From Streptomyces sp. NBS 14/10 (GTDB lineage: Bacteria; Actinomycetota; Actinomycetes; Streptomycetales; Streptomycetaceae), in the NCBI RefSeq assembly GCF_002224125.1, contig NZ_NCSM01000059.1, forward strand, positions 1-64,000: 64,000 nt of DNA, written 5' to 3'. Every line of letters begins with the position of its first letter. Positions within the stretch are counted from its first letter, which is position 1. Below, one piece after another: positions 38,042 through 46,170 of this stretch. A model generated the notes under the pieces. The model was not told the DNA's origin and made no database searches. It saw only the letters and a program-made list of their open reading frames with translations. The position numbers and the translations under genes are program-made.

Positions 38042-38923
38042 TCACATCTCTTCACGGAGGACTTCGATAAATGCCTTGCTCTCCGGCTCAGTGAGGGCGC
38101 TTCGGGAGATCTCCTCGAAGAGATCCTGGTGCTGGGCGGCTTCGCCCCCTCCCTCAACCCACAACCGGCCGAAGGCGGTTTCTGTATACACCACGTCCAT
38201 GGCGCCGGGCTCGGTGAACGAAATGATGTTGAAGGCACCGTTCATGCCCAAGTGCGCTCCGGCCGCGAACGGCAGCACCTGAACCGTGATGTGGGACTGA
38301 TCCGCGACGTGGCAGAGATGCGCCAACTGCGAGCGCATCACCTCCGGCCCGCCGACTTGGTGCCGGAGCGCACTTTCGTGGATCAGTGCCCATAGTGCCA
38401 GCACGGGTTCTTCGGTGAGCCGCCGCTGACGCGCCACTCTGGTGGCAACGAACTGTTCGCCGTCGTCCGGGTGACCACGCGTCGAGTTACCGATGGCCAA
38501 CGCGCGGGCGTAATCAGGGGTCTGCAGCAAGCCGGGCACGAGGCAGAGCTGCCACGTCCTGATGGCCGTCGCCACGCTCTCCAGAGCGACGTATTCCTGC
38601 ATGTCCCCGAGGTCGGGGAAATCGCTCCACCACCCCTTGGCCCTGCGGCGCTCGCGGTCGACCCGAGCCAGTTCCAGCAGCCCGCCCACTATTGCAGGAT
38701 CGCTCACGCCGTAGAGCTCGCACAAGGCCCGGATGTCCGGGTCGCGCATGGGGACCCAGCCGCGCTCCATCTTGGCCACCTTGGTGGTGGACGCCGTCAG
38801 AGCCTTGGCGGCATGCCCCTGCGTAAGCCCCGCCTCGGTGCGGAGCTTGATGAGCTCACCGCCGAGTCTGCGCCCCAGAACGGTCGAGGTGCTGTTTCCC
38901 TGCATCAGCTGACTCGTAGTCAC
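38042..38923 (-). CDS. XRE-DUF5753 regulator (WhiJ-like)
   Basis: A 293-residue regulator. Residues 15-75 form a Cro/C1 helix-turn-helix (LGGELIKLRTEAGLTQGHAA, TKVAKMERGWVPMRDPDIRA); residues 100-285 are the DUF5753 domain (WQLCLVPGLLQTPDYARAL, IHESALRHQVGG, ITVQVLPFAAGAHLGMNGAF, VVYTET). Start is GTG 38923; ATG 38905 is an alternative. With the two DUF397 genes and the divergent HATPase gene it forms a whiJ/abaA-type locus; such clusters occur in many copies in Streptomyces and influence sporulation and antibiotic production. Confidence 0.93.
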   Translation of the reverse strand: MTTSQLMQGNSTSTVLGRRLGGELIKLRTEAGLTQGHAAKALTASTTKVAKMERGWVPMRDPDIRALCELYGVSDPAIVGGLLELARVDRERRRAKGWWSDFPDLGDMQEYVALESVATAIRTWQLCLVPGLLQTPDYARALAIGNSTRGHPDDGEQFVATRVARQRRLTEEPVLALWALIHESALRHQVGGPEVMRSQLAHLCHVADQSHITVQVLPFAAGAHLGMNGAFNIISFTEPGAMDVVYTETAFGRLWVEGGGEAAQHQDLFEEISRSALTEPESKAFIEVLREEM

Positions 38924-39118
38924 GCGCCCAGTCTGTCGTCAGCAGACACGCCCCCGCAAACCGATTGGAGGAATTCCTCCAAGAGGAACTTGTGTTGATC
39001 TCGCAGGCGGCGCTACGGTCCGTGATGAACCGCTCGCGCAGCGAGGCGAGTCGGCGGACCACACTCCGCCACGCCCTCGCGCGCTCAGGCCCAAACTCGC
39101 CTGCTGGAGGTGCGTGGA

Positions 39119-39571
39119 ATGACATTCGCGCCGCAAGACCCACGGAGCCCCGACCCCAACGACCCGGTCGTCCATCACGACCGGGTCGACTACTCCCCGT
39201 TCCCCAAAAGCGTGACGTTCGCCCGCCGCTACACCGCCAGGATGGTCGCCCACTGGGGCCACCCCGCCCTCGCGGACGACGCCGCGCTCATCGTCTCCGA
39301 GCTGGCGTCCAACGCCGTGCTGCACGGCGGCGTCCCCGGGCGACACTTCCGCGTTCAGCTCACCCTCACCAAAACACTCCTGCGCATCGCCGTCTCCGAT
39401 GCCAAGGGCGAACGCCTCCCCCAGCCGCGCCGCCCCACCCCCGACGACAAGTTCGGGCGCGGGCTGCTCATCGTGCGCGCGCTGGCGACCCGCTGGGGCG
39501 TACGGGAGCGAACCGTGGGCAAGGAAGTCTGGGTCGAACTCGACCTGGCGACATCGCCGGTCGAACTCTGA
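39119..39571 (+). CDS. HATPase-domain protein (AbaA-like / anti-sigma kinase-like)
   Basis: A 150-residue protein consisting of a single GHKL ATPase domain: N-box DDAALIVSELASNAVLHGG and G-box GRGLLIVRALATRWGV, preceded by FPKSVTFARRYTARMVAHWG as in RsbW/SpoIIAB-like Streptomyces proteins. GGAGG (39106-39110) is eight bases before ATG 39119. There is no membrane or sensor part. It is divergent from the XRE gene, the arrangement of whiJ/abaA loci, and may act as a serine kinase or binding partner of the XRE/DUF397 proteins. The HIT gene starts 28 bases downstream. Confidence 0.9.
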   Translation: MTFAPQDPRSPDPNDPVVHHDRVDYSPFPKSVTFARRYTARMVAHWGHPALADDAALIVSELASNAVLHGGVPGRHFRVQLTLTKTLLRIAVSDAKGERLPQPRRPTPDDKFGRGLLIVRALATRWGVRERTVGKEVWVELDLATSPVEL

Positions 39572-39599
39572 CCGGACCACGGAAGAAAGGGGCCAGGCC

Positions 39600-40124
39600 A
39601 TGCCGCCGGAACGGCAGCCGATGGACCTGGAGGCATACACGGCCAGAGCGCAACGCGGGCCGTGCTTCGTATGCGCCTTCGTATCGGGACGCCCCGACTT
39701 CGCACATCACACCGTCTACGAGGACGACGACCACGTCGCCTTCCTCGACCGATGGCCCACCCTCCCCGGCAAGGTGCTGGTCGCCCCTAAGCGACACATC
39801 GAGCACGTCGTCCGTGATCTCGACCCGGAGTCCTACACACGGCTCATGCTGGTGGTGCGGGAGGTCGCCCTCGCGGTGGAGGACTGCGTGGGCGCCGAGC
39901 GGACGTACCTCTACTCCCTGGGCAGCCAGCAAGGGAACGCACATCTGCACTGGCACATCGCCGGGTTGCCGCCGGACACCCCCTACGAACAACAGCAGTT
40001 CGCGTCGCTGATGACCGAGAACGGCGTGCTGGCCATGGAGCCCGAAGAAACCTCCGCCATGGCCGCGCGCATCCGTAACCGCATCGCGGCCCGGGGCAGG
40101 CTCAACGCACCAGGTAGGGGCTGA
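39600..40124 (+). CDS. HIT-family nucleotide hydrolase/transferase
   Basis: A 174-residue histidine-triad protein. The active-site motif is NAHLHWHIAGLP (His-x-His-x-His); a Cys pair at the start (CFVCAF) and H..VYEDDDHVAFLD, LVAPKRHIEHV are typical of the Ap4A/HINT-like branch. GAAAGGGG precedes ATG 39600. It acts on nucleoside phosphates or phosphoramidates; the natural substrate cannot be told. It runs in the same direction as the HATPase gene and converges with the P-loop kinase gene, overlapping its 3' end by 23 bases. Confidence 0.92.
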   Translation: MPPERQPMDLEAYTARAQRGPCFVCAFVSGRPDFAHHTVYEDDDHVAFLDRWPTLPGKVLVAPKRHIEHVVRDLDPESYTRLMLVVREVALAVEDCVGAERTYLYSLGSQQGNAHLHWHIAGLPPDTPYEQQQFASLMTENGVLAMEPEETSAMAARIRNRIAARGRLNAPGRG

Positions 40125-40782
40125 AGTGGTCTGCGACGTCATCGGCGATGGCCATGGCGTCGCGGGAACCGTCGACTTCGAGCACGCGGATACCCAGCCC
40201 ACGGGCGGTACGAACAGCCTCCTCGGCGATGAGACAGTCACGGGCCAGGCGGTTGGCCTGCGCTCTGGCCGGGTCGCTGACGGGGTGACCGAGCGCGGCG
40301 GCCCGGGGCAGTACACGAACTTGATGTTGGCGGAACTCGGGTGTGGGCACCATGACGATCATCCGACGCGGTGAGTCGATGATGGGGGCTACGAGCTCGG
40401 GGCGGAGCCCCCAGCCCTCGGCGATGATCGGCCTCCCGGAGACCAGCGCGCGCAGGTCGTCAAGCGTCCATTCGAAGCGGACCGGGAAATCGGCCAGGGT
40501 CTGGGCGGCCATCGCTTCGGGGGTGGTGTTGACCCACACCTCGTCCAGGTCAGGATCGGCGACGGGCTCACCAAGGCTGATGCGACGTGCGATGCGGCGA
40601 TCGTTGTGAGCGCGGGCGTCGTGGTAGTCGTAGTGATAGACGGTGACGCCATACCGTGCTGCCAGGATTCTGGCTACGGTCGATTTTCCGGCCCACTGGC
40701 CCCCGCAGATCCATAACGCCTGACGCAAGGTGCCCAAGGGGTCCCAGACTTCGTTTTCAGTGTCGAGGTCGCGGCTGGTCAT
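40102..40782 (-). CDS. P-loop kinase-like protein
   Basis: A 226-residue cytosolic ATPase/kinase. Walker A is ICGGQWAGKSTVARILAARYG near residues 24-44, followed by YHYDYHDARAHNDRR and, later, an arginine-rich lid-like region (ARAQANRLARDCLIAEEAVR), the pattern of small-molecule or nucleoside kinases. ATG 40782 has AAGGG six bases upstream; an ATG nine codons earlier is an alternative. Codon 23 is TTA (40714-40716), so expression could depend on bldA. Substrate unknown. It converges on the HIT gene with a 23-base overlap. Confidence 0.75.
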   Translation of the reverse strand: MTSRDLDTENEVWDPLGTLRQALWICGGQWAGKSTVARILAARYGVTVYHYDYHDARAHNDRRIARRISLGEPVADPDLDEVWVNTTPEAMAAQTLADFPVRFEWTLDDLRALVSGRPIIAEGWGLRPELVAPIIDSPRRMIVMVPTPEFRQHQVRVLPRAAALGHPVSDPARAQANRLARDCLIAEEAVRTARGLGIRVLEVDGSRDAMAIADDVADHFSPYLVR

Positions 40783-40893
40783 GCGATGCCCTTCTGTGGC
40801 TGTCGTCATCTGCTGTCGCTGGACGATGGTTCCAGCAGTTCCCCCGGGAAGGGCAGGAAGCCAACGCGCGGGCGGCTGGATAGTCTCTCGGCC

Positions 40894-41463
40894 ATGAATA
40901 CGGCCATGACCAGCGGCGGGGCCGCTGACCCGGTCATCCTGAGCGCGATGGAGCTGATGTCCGATCCGGACCTGGCAGCCCGCTTCGCGGAGTCGGCCCA
41001 CCGGATCCTGGCGGACCTGGTCCGCGAAGGTGCCGCACTCGGCTGGGTCGAACCGCCCTCACGCCCAGAGGTGGCGGAACTCCTCGGCCAGGTCGTCGCC
41101 GCGGTGCGGGCCGGGGATGGGGCCCTGCGCGCCGCATATCTCGACCGTCGGCTGGTCGGGCTTGGGTACTGGCTGCGCTACGCCCGGCCGACCCACCGGC
41201 CGCACGCCGACCTGGAGAAGATCGCGGTGGCTGGAGCCGCCCATGGGCGTGGCATCGGCCGGGCGCTGACCGCCGCCTTGATCGCCGACGCCCGCCAGGC
41301 CGGTATCGAGGTCCTCACCCTGGACGCCCGTGGCGACAACGCCAAGGCCCTGGACCTCTACCGGTCGCTGGGCTTCACCGAATACGGCCGGCTGCCCGAC
41401 TTCGTCGCCGTCGGCGAACGCCGCTACGACAAGGTGTTCTACATGGTGGACCTCCGAGCGTGA
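40894..41463 (+). CDS. GNAT-family N-acetyltransferase
   Basis: A 189-residue acetyltransferase. The acetyl-CoA binding motif is in LEKIAVAGAAHGRGIGRALT (Q/R-x-x-G-x-G/A), and the C-terminal DNAKALDLYRSLGFTEYGRL is typical of motif B. The N-terminal 60 residues are helical. ATG 40894 is chosen by family length; ATG 40906 is possible. A -10-like TAGTCT lies only about ten bases upstream and there is no ribosome binding site, so the transcript may be leaderless. Substrate (amine, amino acid or antibiotic) unknown. Confidence 0.88.
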   Translation: MNTAMTSGGAADPVILSAMELMSDPDLAARFAESAHRILADLVREGAALGWVEPPSRPEVAELLGQVVAAVRAGDGALRAAYLDRRLVGLGYWLRYARPTHRPHADLEKIAVAGAAHGRGIGRALTAALIADARQAGIEVLTLDARGDNAKALDLYRSLGFTEYGRLPDFVAVGERRYDKVFYMVDLRA

Positions 41464-41507
41464 GCGGTCGCGGCCGGCGTGGCTGGTGGAAGCCCGCGGT
41501 TGTGACT

Positions 41508-42473
41508 TCAGTCGTAGAGCACCGCCATGGCTCGTGTCGATGCCGCGATGCGCTCCCGAAGCTCGGTCGGCGCGAGCACCTCCACCTCCGGGCCCAGCCG
41601 CAACAGCTCCGACTCCGCGTGTTCGAGGCTCTCGACGGGGATGACGCTTCGGCGCCAGCCGTCGGCCTCCGGCTCTCCTCGGTTCGCACCGTCGATCACC
41701 GCCTGCGCCGCGAAGTCCTGTAGCCGGGCGATGCCGACCGGTGAGATGCGTATCTCCGCTTCGCCCTGCCACAGCCGCTCCTGCAGCGCCGCCGAATGGG
41801 CCTGCCAGTGACGAGCCAGGTCGAAACCGGCCGGCGGATCGAACACCTCGTCCAGTTGCTCCAGGGCGAGGATCTGCCCGATCCGGTAGGTACGCAGTTC
41901 GTCATCGGCACGAGCGACGGTGTACCAGCGTCCGGCCTTGAGCACGATTCCGCACGGCTCCAGCCGCCGCTCCACCACCTGCGGGGCATACCACCGGCGA
42001 TAGCGCACCCAGATGGCACGGCGCTGCCACACCGCGGCCGCCACCGCCGGCAGATGCGGCACCTCGTCCGCCTCCCGGTACCAGCCCGGGGCGTCGAGGT
42101 GGAAGCACTCACGGATCCGCCGGCCCTGATCCCGCAACGGGGCCGGCAGGGCCGCCTCCAACTTCAGCTCGGCGGCCGCCAGCACCGAGCCCAGCCCCAG
42201 CTCGGCCGCCGGCCCCGGGAGACCAGCCAGGAACAGCGTCTGTGCCTCGTCTGCCGTCAGCCCGGTCAACCGCGTGCGGTAGCCATCCATCAGGGCATAG
42301 CCGCCCTCGTGGCCCGCCTCGCCGTAGAGCGGCACGCCCGCCGCAATCAGCGCCTGCACATCCCGGTAGACCGTGCGCACGGACACCTCGAGCTCCGCCG
42401 CCAGCTCGACAGCGGTCATCCGGCCACGGTTTTGCAGCAGGAGCAGAAGCGAGAGGAGTCGGCTGGCGCGCAT
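41508..42473 (-). CDS. HTH-WYL transcriptional regulator (YafY type)
   Basis: A 321-residue DeoR/WYL-type regulator. The helix-turn-helix (RASRLLSLLLLLQNRGRMTA, VSVRTVYRDVQAL) is followed by a WYL domain (about 130-215) in which the motif is IWVRYRRWY ... GRWYTVARADDELRTYRIG, and a WCX region. Start at ATG 42473 places the HTH at residue 2, as usual; ATG 42503 is an alternative, but it falls inside the operator. A perfect 12-base-arm inverted repeat separates it from the divergent gene, and typical YafY-type repressors recognise TGACA-N-TGTCA sites like this one. It probably represses the divergent gene and itself. Confidence 0.92.
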   Translation of the reverse strand: MRASRLLSLLLLLQNRGRMTAVELAAELEVSVRTVYRDVQALIAAGVPLYGEAGHEGGYALMDGYRTRLTGLTADEAQTLFLAGLPGPAAELGLGSVLAAAELKLEAALPAPLRDQGRRIRECFHLDAPGWYREADEVPHLPAVAAAVWQRRAIWVRYRRWYAPQVVERRLEPCGIVLKAGRWYTVARADDELRTYRIGQILALEQLDEVFDPPAGFDLARHWQAHSAALQERLWQGEAEIRISPVGIARLQDFAAQAVIDGANRGEPEADGWRRSVIPVESLEHAESELLRLGPEVEVLAPTELRERIAASTRAMAVLYD

Positions 42474-42490
42474 GGCCGTAAACCTACGCC

Positions 42491-42519
42491 GGTCCCCTGA
42501 CAAAGGATGTCAGGGGACC
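42491..42519. promoter_or_regulatory. Operator of the WYL regulator
   Basis: Perfect inverted repeat GGTCCCCTGACA (42491-42502) and TGTCAGGGGACC (42508-42519) with a 5-base centre. It contains TGACA-N5-TGTCA, the core typical of YafY/WYL-type sites. It lies between divergent genes: TAGCGT (42525-42530) serves as -10 for the right-hand gene, eight bases before its ATG, and a TAGGTT-type -10 is on the opposite strand before the regulator. Confidence 0.8.
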
Positions 42520-42537
42520 GGTCTTAGCGTCTGCGGC

Positions 42538-43020
42538 ATGACGAACAACGACTTCGCGTTCTTCACCGGCACCTACGACGTCGCCAACCGCTGGCGCAAG
42601 GACTTCCTGGACCCCACCGAGGGCGACGACCGCTGGGAGGAGTTCCCCGGCACCACCCGCGCCTCCGCCCATTTCGACGGCGCCGCCAGCTTCGACGAGA
42701 TCGAGTTCCCGACGAAGGGCTTCTCCGGGCTGACGCTGCGGCTGTTCAACCCGGCGACCGCACAGTGGTCGCTGTACTGGGCCAGCAAGCGCACCGGCAC
42801 CCTCTTCCCACCCGTCACCGGCAGCTTCGGCGCGGACGGCACCGGCGTCTTCCACGGCGACGACGAGCACGACGGCCGCAGGGTCCGGGCACGCTTCATC
42901 TGGTCCGGCATCACCGCCGACCGCGCCCACTGGGAGCAGGCGTTTTCCCTCGACGACGGGCAGACCTGGATCACCAACTGGCACATGGACTTCACCCGGC
43001 GCGTGGCCCGGTTGCCGTGA
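42538..43020 (+). CDS. DUF1579-like beta-barrel protein
   Basis: A 160-residue soluble protein rich in Trp, Phe and Asp, patterned as a lipocalin-like barrel (FFTGTYDVANRWRKDFLD, FRLFNPATAQWSLYWASK-like strand, GVFHGDDEHDGRRVRARF, WEQAFSLDDGQTWITNWHMD). It resembles DUF1579 proteins, of unknown function, which often lie beside WYL or AraC regulators. ATG 42538 follows a -10-like TAGCGT by eight bases, so the mRNA is probably leaderless. The perfect WYL operator directly upstream indicates tight control by the divergent regulator. Confidence 0.75.
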   Translation: MTNNDFAFFTGTYDVANRWRKDFLDPTEGDDRWEEFPGTTRASAHFDGAASFDEIEFPTKGFSGLTLRLFNPATAQWSLYWASKRTGTLFPPVTGSFGADGTGVFHGDDEHDGRRVRARFIWSGITADRAHWEQAFSLDDGQTWITNWHMDFTRRVARLP

Positions 43021-43219
43021 GCAGGTATCGTCTCGCGCCTTCGGCGCAAAGCGGCCGACGGGCGGCAGAACGGCGGGCGGTCGTCCGGAGCGGTGGACGC
43101 CGCTCCGGTTGGGCTCTCCCCCCACCTGCTCCTAAAAAAGTGCTTGCTCTACATCAAGTACCGCATCAAGCGATTATTTAAGAGGGGGTGGGTGGAGAGC
43201 CGACTGACCGGCTTGGGTG

Positions 43220-44290
43220 TTACCCGGCTCGTCGGGCGCGCTTGCAGGCCAGGCCGGCAAGGGTCTCCCAGATCAGCCGATGGGCGTTGTTGACCGTCAG
43301 GTCGGCGTGGTCGTACGGAGGGCAGACCTCCGTGACGTCGAGCGCGACCACGTTGGTCTCCAGAGCGATCCGGCGAACGGCTCTGAGCAGGTCGATCGGT
43401 GCGAAACCGCCAGGCTCGGGTGTTCCCGTCCCCGGGGCGAACCCCGGGTCCAGCACGTCGATGTCGATCGAGATGTAGACACCGTCCGTGCCGTCCATCG
43501 CTTCGGCGATGACATCGTCCATCACATCCTTGATGCCGCGCTCCCAGATCTCCTGCATCGTGTGATGGCGCATTCCCTGCTCGCGCATCCACTCCTGTAC
43601 GTCGGCCGGTGGCCAGTAACCCCGAAGCCCGACCTGGATGAAGTCTCGTCCGGCAATCGCTCCCGACTCGATCAGTCGCCTCATCGGTGTTCCGTGACTG
43701 GCGAGGTTGCCGCGCAGAATGTCAGCCGTGTCGGCGTGGGCGTCAAAATGGATCATCCCGATCCGACCGTGGCCGTAATGCGCGCCGACCGCCATCCCGC
43801 TCGGCCACGTCACCGAGTGGTCACCCCCGATCACCACGGGGATGATGCCGCGGCTCACCACATCGGAGACCCGACGGTAGATGGCATCACGCGACAGATC
43901 CCACATACCGGGTGAGACGATCGCGTCACCGTAGTCGACGACCGCGAGGTGGTCGAAGATCTCGATCTGAAGGTCGAGGTGGTAAGTGCCCCCGTCGTAG
44001 GCGTTGGCGCGCAGCGCGCGGGGCCCGAAACGGGCGCCAGGCCGGTTGGTCGTGTTGTCGTCCCATGGCGCGCCGATCACGGCGACGTCGGGTTTCCACT
44101 CGTCGAGTTGTTCCGGTTCGGTCAGGTGGGGCCGCAGGCCGAAGGTCGGCACGCCCATGTACGAGGACGAATCGAGTTGGGCCCGCATGCCGGGCGGAAG
44201 GACCGGTCGATCATCCGTCGTCACGGCATCGATGCCGCGTGCCGCGCCCGTGACGGTCGCCGTGTGCTGCCCCTGGGCTTCGTGTGTCAT
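43220..44290 (-). CDS. Agmatinase/ureohydrolase-family enzyme
   Basis: A 356-residue ureohydrolase with the binuclear manganese site intact: GGDHSVTWPSG, HFDAHADTADI and SIDIDVLDPGFAPGTGTPEPG. The length and the GAPWDDNTTNRPGARFGPRA region put it with agmatinase, guanidinobutyrase and guanidinopropionase rather than arginase; the exact guanidino substrate cannot be decided by eye. It releases urea from a guanidino compound. It is divergent from an ArsR-like regulator with a 57-bp gap. Downstream of its stop an AT-rich patch (about 43133-43185) stands out from the GC-rich surroundings. Confidence 0.92.
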   Translation of the reverse strand: MTHEAQGQHTATVTGAARGIDAVTTDDRPVLPPGMRAQLDSSSYMGVPTFGLRPHLTEPEQLDEWKPDVAVIGAPWDDNTTNRPGARFGPRALRANAYDGGTYHLDLQIEIFDHLAVVDYGDAIVSPGMWDLSRDAIYRRVSDVVSRGIIPVVIGGDHSVTWPSGMAVGAHYGHGRIGMIHFDAHADTADILRGNLASHGTPMRRLIESGAIAGRDFIQVGLRGYWPPADVQEWMREQGMRHHTMQEIWERGIKDVMDDVIAEAMDGTDGVYISIDIDVLDPGFAPGTGTPEPGGFAPIDLLRAVRRIALETNVVALDVTEVCPPYDHADLTVNNAHRLIWETLAGLACKRARRAG

Positions 44291-44347
44291 GCGGTGAAGT
44301 CCACGGCAGCGCTGTGGACTCGAGCAAAGGATGTAGCGTAAAGCTTA

Positions 44348-45334
44348 ATGATCAGCTTCGTGCTCGGTGTCGAGGACCTTGCCGACACCCGGTTTGCCGT
44401 CTCGCCCTTGCAGGAGACCGTGCTCAGCCTGCGGGTGCTACGTGATCCGGGGCAGTCCGCCCTGCATCTGCCATGGCGCAGGTCCGTACTCCCCAGGCTC
44501 GGCACGCTCGACACCGAACTGCTGATGTCCCTGATCGGAAAGCGCCACATCCTTCCCGATTTCCTGACCCCGCGCCCCACACGCTTCGCCCCATCCTTCG
44601 AAGACGAACTGGCCATTGCCCGCCAGTCCTCCTCCGATCTGATCCGCCGCGACCTGCTGGCCACACACGCGCCGGGCCCGCTCCCCGAAGCTCTGCACGA
44701 CGCCACCGCCACGGCCACGAGGGTCGTCGGTCTCTGCGACACCATCTGCGAACTCTTGGGTCAGTACTGGGAACTCGCCATCAAACCGATGTGGCCGCAG
44801 ATACGACTCACACTGGAAGCCGACATGACCTACCGCGCGCGGCAACTGGCCAAAGGAGGCGCACGCCTGCTCTTCACCGACATGCACCCGAACCTGCGAT
44901 GGCAGGACGGAGTGCTGCACATCGACAAGGTGGTCGGCGAGCACCGCACCGCGGCCTCCGGCCGAGGGCTGCTGCTGATACCGTCCGTGTTCGCGCAGAA
45001 ACCGGCACCCCCCATCAACCCGGACGATCCACCGGTGCTGGCGTACCCCAGCCGTGCGGTGGCGACGCTCTGGGCCCCGCCATCGACCCCTGACGCGACG
45101 GCTCTCGCCTCTCTGCTCGGCGCGCCCAGAGCCACCCTGCTTCGCATCCTCGAAGAGCCGCTGGCAACGACGGAGGTCGCTCGCCGCCTCGGCGTCACCC
45201 CCAGCGCCGTGTCCCAGCACCTTCGTGTGCTGTACGCGACGGGCCTGGTCACCCGGGCGCGCCACGGACGGCAGGTGCTGTACCGCCGTAGCTCTCTCGG
45301 CGACCAACTGACCCACCGGATTCCGGCCGCATAA
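44348..45334 (+). CDS. ArsR-like winged-helix regulator with long N-terminal domain
   Basis: A 328-residue regulator of the DUF5937-ArsR type. The first 180 residues are a helical effector domain; the C-terminus is a winged helix (ATTEVARRLGVTPSAVSQHL, RVLYATGLVTRARHGRQVLY). TAGCGT ten bases upstream of ATG 44348 could be a -10, so the message may be leaderless. It is divergent from the ureohydrolase gene and 40 bases upstream of the thioesterase gene on the same strand; either could be its target. Confidence 0.88.
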   Translation: MISFVLGVEDLADTRFAVSPLQETVLSLRVLRDPGQSALHLPWRRSVLPRLGTLDTELLMSLIGKRHILPDFLTPRPTRFAPSFEDELAIARQSSSDLIRRDLLATHAPGPLPEALHDATATATRVVGLCDTICELLGQYWELAIKPMWPQIRLTLEADMTYRARQLAKGGARLLFTDMHPNLRWQDGVLHIDKVVGEHRTAASGRGLLLIPSVFAQKPAPPINPDDPPVLAYPSRAVATLWAPPSTPDATALASLLGAPRATLLRILEEPLATTEVARRLGVTPSAVSQHLRVLYATGLVTRARHGRQVLYRRSSLGDQLTHRIPAA

Positions 45335-45374
45335 CCCTGAGCCCTGACCCTTCGACCCCGAAAGGCAGCACGCC

Positions 45375-45836
45375 ATGCCCCCTTCCGAGACGTCCGAGAC
45401 CTCCGAGACATTCGAGACGGCAGCCCTCAGCCCCGCCATCCTCCTGGCAGCCATGCCCTTCGCGGCACAGCTGGGCATCGAACTCCACGAGGCCGCCCCC
45501 GACCGGGCCGTGGGCAGTCTGGCCTGGTCACCGGAGGTCTGTACCGCGGGTGGAGTCATACACGGCGGGGCCCTGATGGCGCTGGCCGACTCCGTCGGCG
45601 CCGTCTGCGCCTATCTCAACCTCCCGCAGGGCGCGGGGACGTCCACGGTGGAGTCCAAGACCAACTTCCTGCGGGGAGTGGCCTCCGGGCGAGTCCACGC
45701 CACGGCCCGGCCCCTGCACGTCGGCGGCACCCTCATCGTCGTACAGACCGATCTGCGGGACGACAAGGACCGGCTGGTGGGGCAGACCACCCAGACCCAG
45801 ATCGTGCTCACCGCGAAGGGCGGTGCCACAAGCTGA
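45375..45836 (+). CDS. PaaI-type hotdog-fold thioesterase
   Basis: A 153-residue acyl-CoA thioesterase. The hotdog-fold signature is VIHGGALMALADSVGAVCAY with the general-base Asp, followed by STVESKTNFLRGV and GRTLIVVQTDLRD-like strands. The N-terminus carries a short Ser-Glu-Thr repeat (SETSETSETFET) from a 9-base DNA repeat. AAAGGCAG precedes ATG 45375. It hydrolyses an aryl- or acyl-CoA; the substrate is unknown. It is probably co-transcribed with the ArsR-like gene. Confidence 0.88.
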   Translation: MPPSETSETSETFETAALSPAILLAAMPFAAQLGIELHEAAPDRAVGSLAWSPEVCTAGGVIHGGALMALADSVGAVCAYLNLPQGAGTSTVESKTNFLRGVASGRVHATARPLHVGGTLIVVQTDLRDDKDRLVGQTTQTQIVLTAKGGATS

Positions 45837-45858
45837 CCCCGGCCGCGGCCTGCACGTC

Positions 45859-45996
45859 TCACGCGCGCAGGCCGCGCAGCAGCAGCTCGCACACCTCCGC
45901 GAAGTCCGCGTCGATCTCGGGGTCCGCCCACTCCGACGCGTAAATCGGCAGGGTGGGCTGGGCCGTGTGAAGCGCCTCGTTGATGAGCAGTGCAGT
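45859..45996 (-). pseudogene. TetR regulator, C-terminal remnant next to the tnpB element
   Basis: The reverse strand keeps 45 codons of a TetR C-terminus (LLINEALHTAQPTLPIYASE, then DFAEVCELLLRGLRA and a stop). Upstream the frame meets a TAA at 46003 and then tnpB element DNA. The rest of the regulator is absent on the other side of the element, so it was deleted as well as interrupted. In TetR-thioesterase pairs the two genes are often convergent, as here. Confidence 0.55.
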
Positions 45997-46170
45997 TCGT
46001 TATGGCCCATGCCTTGAAGTGCTCTCCCGACTAAAGCCAGGAGATTCCCACCTACCTTGCGGTGGCAGGCTTGACGCCACGAGTGCGCCCGACGACTGCC
46101 CTTCCGGCAGCCGGGATGAGCGCGTGGCCCATTCGGTACAGGTGAAGGACGTTCCGCGCTGCGTTGTGGT
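45994..46170 (-). ncRNA. Predicted omega-RNA / right end of the first tnpB element
   Basis: TnpB proteins use an omega-RNA made from the 3' end of tnpB and the element's right end; the guide is the flanking DNA. On the coding strand the region after the stop contains the hairpin CCACC/GGTGG (46048-46052 with 46061-46065), the element-like GACTAAAGCC on the opposite strand, and ends in TCAA (46017-46014), a common right cleavage motif. The adjacent bases down to about 45994 would be the guide. Boundaries are estimates. Confidence 0.3.
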
